From positions 1-24,090 of the forward strand of contig DAINRU010000034.1 of assembly GCA_036741695.1 (NCBI GenBank): 24,090 bases of DNA, in the 5' to 3' direction. Shown here piece by piece: positions 6,270 to 15,409 of this stretch (its first letter is position 1; each line of letters starts with the position of its first letter). The notes beneath the pieces are model-generated. The model was not told the origin of the DNA and made no database searches. It saw only the letters and a program-made list of their open reading frames with translations. This stretch comes from JAFANK01 sp036741695. GTDB lineage: Bacteria; Vulcanimicrobiota; Vulcanimicrobiia; Eremiobacterales; Eremiobacteraceae. The translations under genes and the position numbers were made by a program.

Positions 6270-7481
6270 ATGAGTCCCCACACCCGTACCTCGCTCGGCT
6301 TTCTCCTCATGGGCATTCTCGGCGTGCTGATCGGCGTGCTCGTCGTCAGCCTTGTGCTGCCCAGATTCAGCCAGGCGCGGCAGACCGCGACCATCGACGC
6401 GGCGTCGGCCGCACCGCTCGAGCAACTCGGCGGCGGCGACCTCGAGCAGCGCATCATCAGCGTCGTGAAGCAGACCGAACCATCGGTGGTGTTGATCAAA
6501 GCCACCGTGCACGGCGTGCAGAATATCTACAACCCCTTCCAGAACGACCCGTTCTTCCGCCAGTTCTTCGGCGATCAAGCCCCGCCGCAAAGCCAGCCGT
6601 TCACCGCCAAAGCGTCGGGTTCGGGCTTCATCATTAAACGTGAGGGTGACACGGCATTCGTGGCCACCAACGCCCACGTGATCTATCATGCCGACCACGT
6701 GCAGGTGCTGCTCGCCAACGGCCGTCAAGTGGACGCTGAAGTGGTGGGTGCCGACGACAACGCCGACCTCGCCATCCTCAAGGTCCACGGATCCAATCTT
6801 CCCCCCGCGTTGCCGCTCGGTAACTCTAGTGCGTTGCAGCAGGGCCAGTTTGTGCTCGCCATCGGCGAACCCGAGTCGTTCCAAAACTCCGTCAGCTTGG
6901 GGATCGTGTCAGCCATCCACCGCACCGGCATCGACGCCGGTGGTGGTGAAGGCTTCCCGACTTTCCACTACGATGACATGATCCAGATAACGACGCCGAT
7001 CAACCCGGGCAACTCGGGTGGTCCGCTCATCACGACCAGCGGTAAGGTCGTGGGCATCAATGCCGTCGTCGCCATGGAGGCACAGGCCATCGGCTTCTCC
7101 ATCCCGATCAATGCCGCTGAACCCGTGCTGTCCGAGATCGAGACGACCGGCCACGGCATCCACGTGGCGCATGCCTACATCGGCGTCCAGATGCGCGCGC
7201 TCGACAAACAGCTCGCCACCTACCTCGGCTATTCCGGATCGGGCGGCGTCGTGGTCGTGTCCGTGCAGCCGCAGAGCCCAGCCGAGAAGGCGGGGTTGCA
7301 GAGCCGTGACATCATCCTCGAGCTCAATCATAAGAAGGTCACCGATCCCGATCAGATCCGGTCCGCCATCGCCAAGATGAACGTGGGTGACAAGGTCACG
7401 CTCCTCATCTGGCGCGACGGCGACCTCCAACCGTTCGGCGTGACGCTCGGCGACCGCCCGGACGTCCTGCCGCAAGGCTAG
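6270..7481 (+). CDS. htrA: HtrA/DegP-like membrane-anchored serine protease with one PDZ domain
   Basis: Envelope quality-control protease of the trypsin-like S1C family, 403 aa. An N-terminal hydrophobic anchor (about 9-30) is followed by the protease domain with the full triad: His136 in TNAH, Asp166 in DNADLAIL and Ser249 in NPGNSGGP. A PDZ domain covers about 300-395 (YIGVQMR, SPAEKAGLQSRDIILELN). This DegS-like layout, with one anchor and one PDZ, fits many Terrabacteria HtrA proteins. ATG 6270 is preferred because AGGAG lies at 6252-6256 (13 bases away); an in-frame GTG at 6207 would add 21 residues before the anchor. It is the first gene behind the CIRCE promoter and precedes dnaK by 109 bases containing two hairpins, so htrA is predicted to be heat-induced with the DnaK machine. 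Confidence 0.95.
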   Translation: MSPHTRTSLGFLLMGILGVLIGVLVVSLVLPRFSQARQTATIDAASAAPLEQLGGGDLEQRIISVVKQTEPSVVLIKATVHGVQNIYNPFQNDPFFRQFFGDQAPPQSQPFTAKASGSGFIIKREGDTAFVATNAHVIYHADHVQVLLANGRQVDAEVVGADDNADLAILKVHGSNLPPALPLGNSSALQQGQFVLAIGEPESFQNSVSLGIVSAIHRTGIDAGGGEGFPTFHYDDMIQITTPINPGNSGGPLITTSGKVVGINAVVAMEAQAIGFSIPINAAEPVLSEIETTGHGIHVAHAYIGVQMRALDKQLATYLGYSGSGGVVVVSVQPQSPAEKAGLQSRDIILELNHKKVTDPDQIRSAIAKMNVGDKVTLLIWRDGDLQPFGVTLGDRPDVLPQG

Positions 7482-7489
7482 TGGGCTAG

Positions 7490-7542
7490 AGCGGACCTCG
7501 AGGTCCGCTGCTTCAAAACTCCTGTGCAGCGGAGGTCCGCTG
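7490..7542 (+). repeat. Pair of related hairpins between htrA and dnaK
   Basis: A perfect 20-base palindrome, AGCGGACCTCGAGGTCCGCT (7490-7509), starts nine bases after the htrA stop. A second hairpin, CAGCGGA-GG-TCCGCTG (7527-7542), shares the AGCGGA/TCCGCT arms. Neither is followed by a T-run. The first resembles the palindrome at 12301-12320. Possible roles are partial termination or mRNA processing between htrA and dnaK, or a dispersed REP-like element. Confidence 0.7.
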
Positions 7543-7590
7543 TCACGCGTAGTCAATCTTCTACGACACCTTCTCAGAGGAGCGAACATC

Positions 7591-9444
<1,854 letters not shown>

Positions 9445-9461
9445 GGAACGGACGCGCCTGC

Positions 9462-10016
9462 ATGGCTGATAGCGACGACTTCGACTCGCTTTCGAGCGCG
9501 GCGGTCCCTGGGATCGACGCGGCCACCGCCGATGGGCAGGCGCCTGTTGATCCCATGCGCGCCGAGCTCGAGCGTGCCAAGGCACAGGCCCAAGAACAGC
9601 GCGAGCTCTATCTGCGCGCGCTCGCCGATTTCGATAACTATAAGAAGCGTACCGAGCGGCTCATCCGCGAGCAGTCCGATGCCGGCCGCCGCGCGCTGCT
9701 CGCTCGCGTGCTCGCCGTGCTCGACAACCTCGAGCGCGCCGCGGCCTACCGCAAGGCCGGCACGCCTGCGGATCAGCTCGTCGACGGCTTGCTGGCGACG
9801 GTCAAGCAGTTCACGTCATTGCTCGAAGCCGAGGGCGTGCGCCCCATCGAGCTCGCCGGCCGGAAGTTCGATCCCAAGCTCAGCGAGGCGGTCGGCACGC
9901 GCGTCGAGCCCGGCGCGCCGAGCGGCACGGTGGTCGACGAGGCGCGAAAGGGGTACATGATCGGCGAGGACCTTTTGCGTCCGGCGCAGGTCATCGTCTC
10001 TAAGCCATCCGAATAA
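9462..10016 (+). CDS. grpE: GrpE nucleotide exchange factor
   Basis: Cofactor that releases ADP from DnaK, 184 aa. After an acidic disordered N-terminus comes a long coiled-coil helix (about 32-75) with ELYLRALADFDNYKKRTER, typical of GrpE. A helical bundle follows (RVLAVLDNLERA), then the C-terminal beta domain (about 120-180) with VRPIELAGRKFDPKLSEAVG and GYMIGEDLLRPAQVIVSK. ATG 9462 lies 17 bases after dnaK with only a weak GGGAA upstream, so translation is probably coupled. The dnaK-grpE-dnaJ order is typical of actinobacteria-like operons, in which hspR comes next. Confidence 0.97.
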   Translation: MADSDDFDSLSSAAVPGIDAATADGQAPVDPMRAELERAKAQAQEQRELYLRALADFDNYKKRTERLIREQSDAGRRALLARVLAVLDNLERAAAYRKAGTPADQLVDGLLATVKQFTSLLEAEGVRPIELAGRKFDPKLSEAVGTRVEPGAPSGTVVDEARKGYMIGEDLLRPAQVIVSKPSE

Positions 10017-10028
10017 CGGGCAACCTTC

Positions 10029-10952
10029 ATGCCCGTTCAATATAAGGACTATTACAAGACGCTCGGCGTCGGCAAGAGCGCGTCCGCCAAAGAGATCAAG
10101 GCGGCGTATCGCAAGCTGGCACGCCAGTGGCATCCTGACGTCAACCCGACCCGTAAGAAAGACGCCGAGGAGAAGTTCAAAGAGATCTCCGAGGCCTATG
10201 AGGTCTTGAGCGACGCTGAGAAGCGCAAGACCTACGACACGCTGGGCAATGATTGGCAACAGCGGGCGCGCGACTTCCAAGGGCAGGGCGGCTTCCAGTA
10301 TCAGACCCCGCCCGGCGGCGTGCAGTTCGATTTCGGCGATGCCGGCGATGGCAGCTTTTCGGAGTTCTTCCAGACCTTCTTCGGCAATATCGGGAGAAGC
10401 GCGACGGGGCCGGCCAGCCGTGGGCGGCGTTCATCGCGAGGCTCCGACCTCGAAGGAGCAATCGAGCTGTCGCTGCGCGACGCGTACGCTGGCGGCAAAC
10501 ACCCGCTGCAGCTCACCAAGTCCAAGACCCTCGAGGTCACGATCCCGGCCGGCGTGCGCGATGGGCAGCGCATACGTCTCGCCGGGCAAGGCGAGGCCGG
10601 TCTGGGTGGTGGTCCGAGCGGCGATCTGTATCTCGTCGTGCACATCGCACCGGACCCTAAGTTCGCCCGCACAGGCGATGACCTCCACGTCGACCAGCCG
10701 ACGAGCGTATATATCCTCGTCCTGGGCGGCGAGGTGACCGTGCCGACCATGACCGGGCAGATCACGCTCAAGGTTCCGGCACACTCCCAGAACGGAAGGA
10801 AGCTGCGCGTCGCAGGCAAGGGCATGCCCAAACTTCGCGGCGGCGGACACGGAGATCTCTACGTGACGCTCGTCGCACAGGTGCCCACACAGCTCAGCGA
10901 TGAAGAGCGCGAGCTGTTCCGCAAGCTCGCCGAACTAGCTAAGAAGCGGTGA
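10029..10952 (+). CDS. dnaJ: DnaJ/CbpA-type J-domain co-chaperone without zinc finger (class B)
   Basis: Stimulates the DnaK ATPase and delivers substrates, 307 aa. The J domain is at the N-terminus (about 6-72) with HPD at 35-37 and flanking helices. A Gly/Phe-rich linker follows (GGFQYQTPPGGVQFDFGDAGDG). After it come the two C-terminal beta domains (from about 140), with LEVTIPAGVRDGQRIRLAGQG and the final RVAGKGMPKLRGGGHGDLYV. The four CxxCxGxG repeats of class A DnaJ are absent, so it is CbpA-like even though it sits in the main dnaK operon. ATG 10029 lies 12 bases after grpE. Its TGA overlaps an ATG (TGATG) that probably began hspR. Confidence 0.95.
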   Translation: MPVQYKDYYKTLGVGKSASAKEIKAAYRKLARQWHPDVNPTRKKDAEEKFKEISEAYEVLSDAEKRKTYDTLGNDWQQRARDFQGQGGFQYQTPPGGVQFDFGDAGDGSFSEFFQTFFGNIGRSATGPASRGRRSSRGSDLEGAIELSLRDAYAGGKHPLQLTKSKTLEVTIPAGVRDGQRIRLAGQGEAGLGGGPSGDLYLVVHIAPDPKFARTGDDLHVDQPTSVYILVLGGEVTVPTMTGQITLKVPAHSQNGRKLRVAGKGMPKLRGGGHGDLYVTLVAQVPTQLSDEERELFRKLAELAKKR

Positions 10953-11060
10953 TGGATAGCCAACGGCTCCTACGCGGTAAACAGCATTAACGTAGCGGGC
11001 GTCGACGTCGTGTTGCGCTTGCTCGAAGAGATCGAGACCCTGCAGCGCCAGCTCTCATAA
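10952..11060 (+). pseudogene. Probable remnant of hspR (MerR-family heat-shock repressor)
   Basis: An ATG overlapping the dnaJ stop (10952) opens a frame that ends after 12 codons (MDSQRLLRGKQH). In the next frame, from about 10983 to the TAA at 11058-11060, the sequence reads SINVAGVDVVLRLLEEIETLQRQLS. This closely resembles the C-terminal dimer helix of HspR/MerR proteins (typically VNLAGV.VIL.L...I..L...L). No start codon serves this segment except an internal GTG. The place just after dnaJ is exactly where hspR lies in dnaK-grpE-dnaJ-hspR operons. The simplest reading is an internal deletion that removed the helix-turn-helix and shifted the frame. The rest, up to the next gene's ribosome site, holds nothing recognisable. 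An assembly deletion is the alternative. Confidence 0.6.
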
Positions 11061-11129
11061 GCGGGCAAGGGCGCTTGTGCTGGCGGGCCGAATGAAGACG
11101 TCCCACGTTCCTCCCAGGAGAGCGCCGTC

Positions 11130-12284
11130 ATGCTGGCACCTGAGCGCAGCGCAGAAGCCATCGAAACCGAGAACATGGTCCTGGACACGGTGCGCAAGCT
11201 CGTGCAGGAGAAGGTCGCGCCGCGCGCCGCCGCCATCGATGCCACGGGCGAGTACCCGCGCGACATCCGCGACCTCTTCGCCCGCAGCGACCTGCTCGGC
11301 ATTCCCTTCCCCGAAGAGTATGGCGGCCTGGGCAGCTTCCTCACCTACGTGAAGGTGGTCGAGGAGGTCTCAAAGGCCTGCGCCTCATCCGCGCTCATCA
11401 TCGCGGTGCAAGAACTTGGCGCGCTCCCCATCATGATCGCCGGCAACGCCGATCAGAAAAAGAAATATCTGCCGAAACTCGCCGCCGGAGAGTGGATGAC
11501 ATCGTACGCCCTGACCGAGCCGACGTCGGGATCGGACGCGGCGAACATGCGCACGACCGCCGTGCGCAACGGCGATAACTATGTGTTGAACGGGACCAAG
11601 GTCTTCATCACCAATGTGGCGGTGGCTGACATCTGCATCGTCTTCGCCATGACCGATCCATCGCTTGGCCCCAAAGGGGTCTCGGCCTTCATATGCCATA
11701 CGGACGATCCCGGCTTCAAGCTCGGCAAGGTCGAGCACAAGATGGGCATACGCGGATCGCCGACCAATGAGGTTATCCTCGACAATTGCCGCATCCCAGC
11801 CGATCGTCTGCTAGGAACGCCGGGCGAGGGGTTCAAGATCGCCATGGCGACCCTCGATAAATCGCGCCCGGGCGTCGCCGCACAGGCGCTGGGCATCGCG
11901 CAAGGCGCCCTTGACTTCGCATCACGCTACCTCAAAGAGCGCGTGGCTTTCGGCAAACCGCTGGCAAAGCAGCAAGGCTTGCAGTGGATGGTCGCCGACA
12001 TGGACCTTGAGACCCAGGCGGCGCGCCTCTTGCTCTACGAGGCGGCCCACAAGTGCGATATCGGCGCCGATGATGTGACGTACTGGGGAGCGCTCTGCAA
12101 GCTCAAGTGCGGCGACGTCGCGATGAAGGTGACGACCGATGCCGTGCAGCTGCTCGGGGGCTACGGGTACATGACGGAATACCCGGTAGAACGCATGATG
12201 CGCGACGCGAAGATCACGCAGATCTACGAGGGCACGCAGCAGATCCAGCGCATCGTCATCGCCCGCCAGCTGCTCGGCAAATAG
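11130..12284 (+). CDS. Acyl-CoA dehydrogenase (short/medium or branched chain type)
   Basis: FAD-dependent alpha,beta-dehydrogenation of acyl-CoA thioesters in fatty-acid or branched amino-acid breakdown; electrons pass to ETF. It has 384 aa, the usual length. The N-terminal helical domain contains IPFPEEYGGLGS. The middle beta domain holds the FAD signature YALTEPTSGSDAANM and LNGTKVFITN. The C-terminal bundle has RVAFGKPLAKQQ and QLLGGYGYMTEYPVERMMRDAKI. Glu367 in IYEGTQQIQR is at the usual catalytic-base position of short- and medium-chain enzymes. ATG 11130 has AGGAGAG (11116-11122) seven bases upstream. Nearby fatty-acid genes are the AACS-like ligase and a second dehydrogenase at 23375. 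The exact substrate cannot be told from sequence alone. Confidence 0.95.
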   Translation: MLAPERSAEAIETENMVLDTVRKLVQEKVAPRAAAIDATGEYPRDIRDLFARSDLLGIPFPEEYGGLGSFLTYVKVVEEVSKACASSALIIAVQELGALPIMIAGNADQKKKYLPKLAAGEWMTSYALTEPTSGSDAANMRTTAVRNGDNYVLNGTKVFITNVAVADICIVFAMTDPSLGPKGVSAFICHTDDPGFKLGKVEHKMGIRGSPTNEVILDNCRIPADRLLGTPGEGFKIAMATLDKSRPGVAAQALGIAQGALDFASRYLKERVAFGKPLAKQQGLQWMVADMDLETQAARLLLYEAAHKCDIGADDVTYWGALCKLKCGDVAMKVTTDAVQLLGGYGYMTEYPVERMMRDAKITQIYEGTQQIQRIVIARQLLGK

Positions 12285-12287
12285 CTA

Positions 12288-12320
12288 CCGTTGTTGCAGC
12301 AACGGATCTGTAGATCCGTT
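12288..12320 (+). repeat. Two overlapping hairpins between the acyl-CoA dehydrogenase gene and metE
   Basis: CCGTTG-TTGCAG-CAACGG (12288-12305) overlaps a second hairpin, AACGGATCTGTAGATCCGTT (12301-12320); the two are mutually exclusive folds. The second is a 20-base counterpart of the palindrome at 7490-7509, with paired compensatory changes. It lies 16 bases after the upstream stop and 29 before the metE start, and only three T's follow, so it is at best a weak terminator. Confidence 0.65.
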
Positions 12321-12349
12321 TCACACTCCGCCAACCAGAGGTTCCTCAC

Positions 12350-14638
12350 GTGGCAGTCGTTCACACATTAGGGTTCCCCCGCATCGGGGCTAAGCGCGAG
12401 CTCAAAAAAGCGCTCGAGTCGTTCTGGAAGGGCGACATCTCCGAGGCTGAGCTCGAGCGCACCGGCAGCGAGCTGCGCAGCCGGCACTGGCAGATTCAAG
12501 CCGATGCCGGTCTCGACTACGTGGCAGTCGGTGATTTCTCGTACTACGACCAGATGCTCGACACGACCGCCATGGTCGGAGCGATCCCACAGCGCTTTGG
12601 GTTCTCCGGCGACGCTGTCGGCTTTTCGACCTACTTCGCCATGGCGCGCGGCTCGGATGCTGCGCCGGCCATGGAGATGACCAAGTGGTTCGACACGAAC
12701 TACCACTATATCGTGCCCGAATTCGAAGCCACGACGTCCTTCGCGCTGCGCAGCAGCAAGCTCATCGATGAGACGCGCGAGGCGCTGCATCAAGGATTTG
12801 TCCCCAAGCCCGTGCTCATCGGCCCGCTCACCTACCTGTGGCTGGGCAAGGAGCGCGGTACGCAGCTTGAGTCGTTCTCGCGGCTCGACCTGCTGCCACG
12901 CCTGCTTCCCATCTATCAGGACGTGCTGCGCCAGCTCAAGGAGCTCGGCGTTCAGTGGGTGCAGATCGACGAACCCGCCCTCGCTACCGATCTGCCCAAG
13001 GCGTGGCTTGCGGCCTACCCGCACGCCTACCAGGAGCTAGCGCAGTGCGGGATCGATATCTTGCTCGCCACGTACTTCGAATCGGTGGACGAGCACGCAC
13101 GCCTGCTGCAGTCGCTGCCCGTGTCGGGCATCCATCTCGATCTCGTGCGCGCGCCGCAGCAGCTCGATGCCTTTCTCGCGGGCATGGCTGCAGGCAAAGT
13201 GCTCTCGTGCGGCGTCGTCGACGGCCGTAACGTCTGGCGGACGGACCTGCAGCGCGCCCTCAGGCTACTCGAGCGCGTTCGCGCAATCACGGACAACGTC
13301 TGGGTGGCGCCCTCATGCAGCTTGATGCATACCCCGGTCGATCTTGACCTCGAGACCAAGCTCGACGTCGAGCTCAAATCCTGGCTCGCCTTCGCCAAGC
13401 AGAAGCTGCACGAGCTGGCGGTGCTCGGGCGCGGCCTGGAGCACGATGGCCATGAGGCGATCATCGACGAGCTGCAGCTCTCAGACACCGTGCAGCGCAG
13501 CCGCGAACAATCCAAACGTATCCACAACGCCGCCATCGAGAAGCGGGTGGCCGCGCTCGGCGAGCGCGATGCCAGGCGGGCCAGCGCATTCGCGGCCCGT
13601 CAGCGCAAACAGCAGGCCGCGCTGAGGCTTCCGGCGTTCCCCACCACGACCATCGGAAGCTTCCCGCAGACGCACGAGATCCGCGAGGCGCGCGCCAAGT
13701 TCAAGAAAGGCGATCTCACGGCCGCTGCTTACGAGAAGGCGATGAAGGCGGAGATCGAGCACGCCATCCGCGAGCAAGAGAAACTCGGGCTCGACGTGCT
13801 CGTGCATGGCGAAGCCGAGCGCAACGACATGGTGGAATACTTCGGCGAGCAGCTCTCCGGCTTCACCTTCACGCAGAACGGATGGGTGCAAAGCTACGGT
13901 TCACGTTACGTCAAGCCTCCCATCATCTTCGGTGACATCGAGCGGCCCAAGGCCATGACGGTGCCGTGGATCCGGTTTGCGCAGTCGCTCACCAGCCGAC
14001 CCATGAAGGGCATGCTCACCGGTCCGGTGACGATTCTGCAGTGGTCGTTCGTACGCGACGATCAACCTCGCTCCGCGACGGCGATCCAGATCGCGCTTGC
14101 CATCCGCGACGAGGTCGCCGATCTGGAGAAAGCGGACATCCGGATCATCCAGATCGACGAGCCGGCGTTTCGCGAGGGGCTTCCCCTCAAGCGTAAGGCC
14201 TGGGCGTCCTATATCGACTGGGCGGCCAAAGCCTTTCGCGTCGCATCATCTCCGGTGGACGATGCGACGCAGATCCACACGCACATGTGCTATTCGGAAT
14301 TCAACGACATCTTCGACGCGCTGGCGTTGCTGGACGCCGATGTCATCACCATCGAGTCCTCGCGCAGCGACATGGAGCTGCTCGATGCGTTCAAGCGGTT
14401 CCGCTACCCCAACGAGATCGGTCCCGGTGTCTACGACATCCATTCGCCTCGCATACCAAGCACCATCGAGATGCATTCGCTGCTCGAAAAGGCGGCAGGC
14501 TATCTCGCGCCCGAGCAGCTGTGGGTGAACCCTGACTGCGGGCTGAAGACGCGCCGCTGGGAAGAGGTTGTGCCAGCGCTGCGTAACATGGTCGATGCCG
14601 CCCGGCGCATGCGCGAGAAGGTCCCGGCCAAGGTCTGA
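12350..14638 (+). CDS. metE: Cobalamin-independent methionine synthase
   Basis: 5-methyltetrahydropteroyltriglutamate-homocysteine methyltransferase, catalysing the last step of methionine synthesis, 762 aa. The N-terminal barrel begins LGFPRIGAKRELKKALE. The C-terminal catalytic barrel starts at TTTIGSFPQTHEIR. The zinc ligands are present as His645 and Cys647 (HTHMCYSEF), Glu669 (TIESSRS) and Cys730 (NPDCGLKTR), each four residues beyond the E. coli numbering, so the enzyme should be active. The start is GTG 12350 with AGAGG at 12337-12341, eight bases upstream. Only 65 bases separate it from the previous gene. No SAM or cobalamin riboswitch fits there, only the hairpin pair, so methionine control by a known leader is not evident. 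A hairpin follows the stop. Confidence 0.99.
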   Translation: MAVVHTLGFPRIGAKRELKKALESFWKGDISEAELERTGSELRSRHWQIQADAGLDYVAVGDFSYYDQMLDTTAMVGAIPQRFGFSGDAVGFSTYFAMARGSDAAPAMEMTKWFDTNYHYIVPEFEATTSFALRSSKLIDETREALHQGFVPKPVLIGPLTYLWLGKERGTQLESFSRLDLLPRLLPIYQDVLRQLKELGVQWVQIDEPALATDLPKAWLAAYPHAYQELAQCGIDILLATYFESVDEHARLLQSLPVSGIHLDLVRAPQQLDAFLAGMAAGKVLSCGVVDGRNVWRTDLQRALRLLERVRAITDNVWVAPSCSLMHTPVDLDLETKLDVELKSWLAFAKQKLHELAVLGRGLEHDGHEAIIDELQLSDTVQRSREQSKRIHNAAIEKRVAALGERDARRASAFAARQRKQQAALRLPAFPTTTIGSFPQTHEIREARAKFKKGDLTAAAYEKAMKAEIEHAIREQEKLGLDVLVHGEAERNDMVEYFGEQLSGFTFTQNGWVQSYGSRYVKPPIIFGDIERPKAMTVPWIRFAQSLTSRPMKGMLTGPVTILQWSFVRDDQPRSATAIQIALAIRDEVADLEKADIRIIQIDEPAFREGLPLKRKAWASYIDWAAKAFRVASSPVDDATQIHTHMCYSEFNDIFDALALLDADVITIESSRSDMELLDAFKRFRYPNEIGPGVYDIHSPRIPSTIEMHSLLEKAAGYLAPEQLWVNPDCGLKTRRWEEVVPALRNMVDAARRMREKVPAKV

Positions 14639-14646
14639 CCCCGAGC

Positions 14647-14677
14647 GGTCAAGCGCACCGTATGGCCGTGCTTGACC
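14647..14677. terminator. Inverted repeat between convergent metE and LolA-like genes
   Basis: Arms GGTCAAGC (14647-14654) and GCTTGACC (14670-14677) enclose a 15-base loop with a small inner pairing. It lies nine bases after the metE stop and 26 from the end of the convergent gene, so it could end transcription in both directions. The following TTCTTGCTCT is only moderately T-rich, hence moderate confidence. Confidence 0.55.
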
Positions 14678-14702
14678 TTCTTGCTCTACCGGCGGGCGTT
14701 CC

Positions 14703-15362
14703 TCAAAGCGACCAGGTCGAAGATGGTATGTCGACGTTGAGCTTCACGTCCGTGTAGGTGACGTGCTTGACGAGGGTCGTGCCTTCATACTGATCGTACT
14801 CGACGGGCAGTGCATCCTTGCCCAGGATCACCACTTCTTTGGTGACGTCGTTGTCGGTCGTCGGATCGGCGACGGTCACCGTGAGCGTGGTGGAACCGCC
14901 GGTTGCGGCGGCGTCGATGGTCGAGCCCTTCTGCCCGGTGATGTGGTCGTACAGAGAGCCCCAATTGGCGTCGGCGATCGTCGTGCCGCGGATCGTGGTG
15001 GCGATGTGCGAGTGGATGTTGACGTTGAGCTTGATGGGCGAGAGAAAACCGCCCTGGTGTCCCTGCACGGTGTCACCGCCATGGTAGACGGCCGCTCCAC
15101 CGCGCCCGTCACCGCCGGTGATGTTCATCCTCGTGTTGCTCGGTTTGGCGAAGTACATCGCGTAGACGCGGTCTTGGGTTTTGGAACCAAGGACTTCGTG
15201 CGCGGTGAGCGTGCAGGTGTAGGTGTTTACCTTGGCCCACGCGGCGGCGAACTGGCCGAGCGCATCGGTAGACGCGCTTGAGTCCGCCGCAGCCTTGCCT
15301 GCGGCGCACACGCAAACGAACACCGCGATGAGGGCCAGCCCTCGCATGCATGCTCGTGCCAT
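14703..15362 (-). CDS. LolA-like periplasmic/outer-membrane lipoprotein-sorting protein
   Basis: The 219-aa exported protein has a clear signal peptide (MARACMRGLALIAVFVCVCA, cleavage near GKAAA/DSS). The mature part looks like the LolA/DUF1571 beta-barrel fold: an initial helix (ALGQFAAAWAKVNTYTCTLTA), then strands with RVYAMYFAKPSNTRMNITGG, a Gly-rich loop, and a final strand set (VEYDQYEGTTLVKHVTYTDVKLNVDIP). The ending, in which the last strands describe how the residue 'depends on' the ligand, is common in LolA-type families. ATG 15362 has GGAG nine bases upstream. A second Met at position 6 is possible. It is the last gene of the minus-strand run beginning at ftsE, 47 bases after the ligase gene, but it may be an independent unit. 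The ligand is unknown. Confidence 0.72.
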   Translation of the reverse strand: MARACMRGLALIAVFVCVCAAGKAAADSSASTDALGQFAAAWAKVNTYTCTLTAHEVLGSKTQDRVYAMYFAKPSNTRMNITGGDGRGGAAVYHGGDTVQGHQGGFLSPIKLNVNIHSHIATTIRGTTIADANWGSLYDHITGQKGSTIDAAATGGSTTLTVTVADPTTDNDVTKEVVILGKDALPVEYDQYEGTTLVKHVTYTDVKLNVDIPSSTWSL

Positions 15363-15409
15363 CTCGTCATCTCCGTTCCGGCGTGACGTCCGATCGTCCG
15401 GCTTGCAGG

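Noticed and set aside
12285..12349. Possible SAM or cobalamin riboswitch before metE
   Set aside because: Only 65 bases are available and they hold simple hairpins without riboswitch core motifs.
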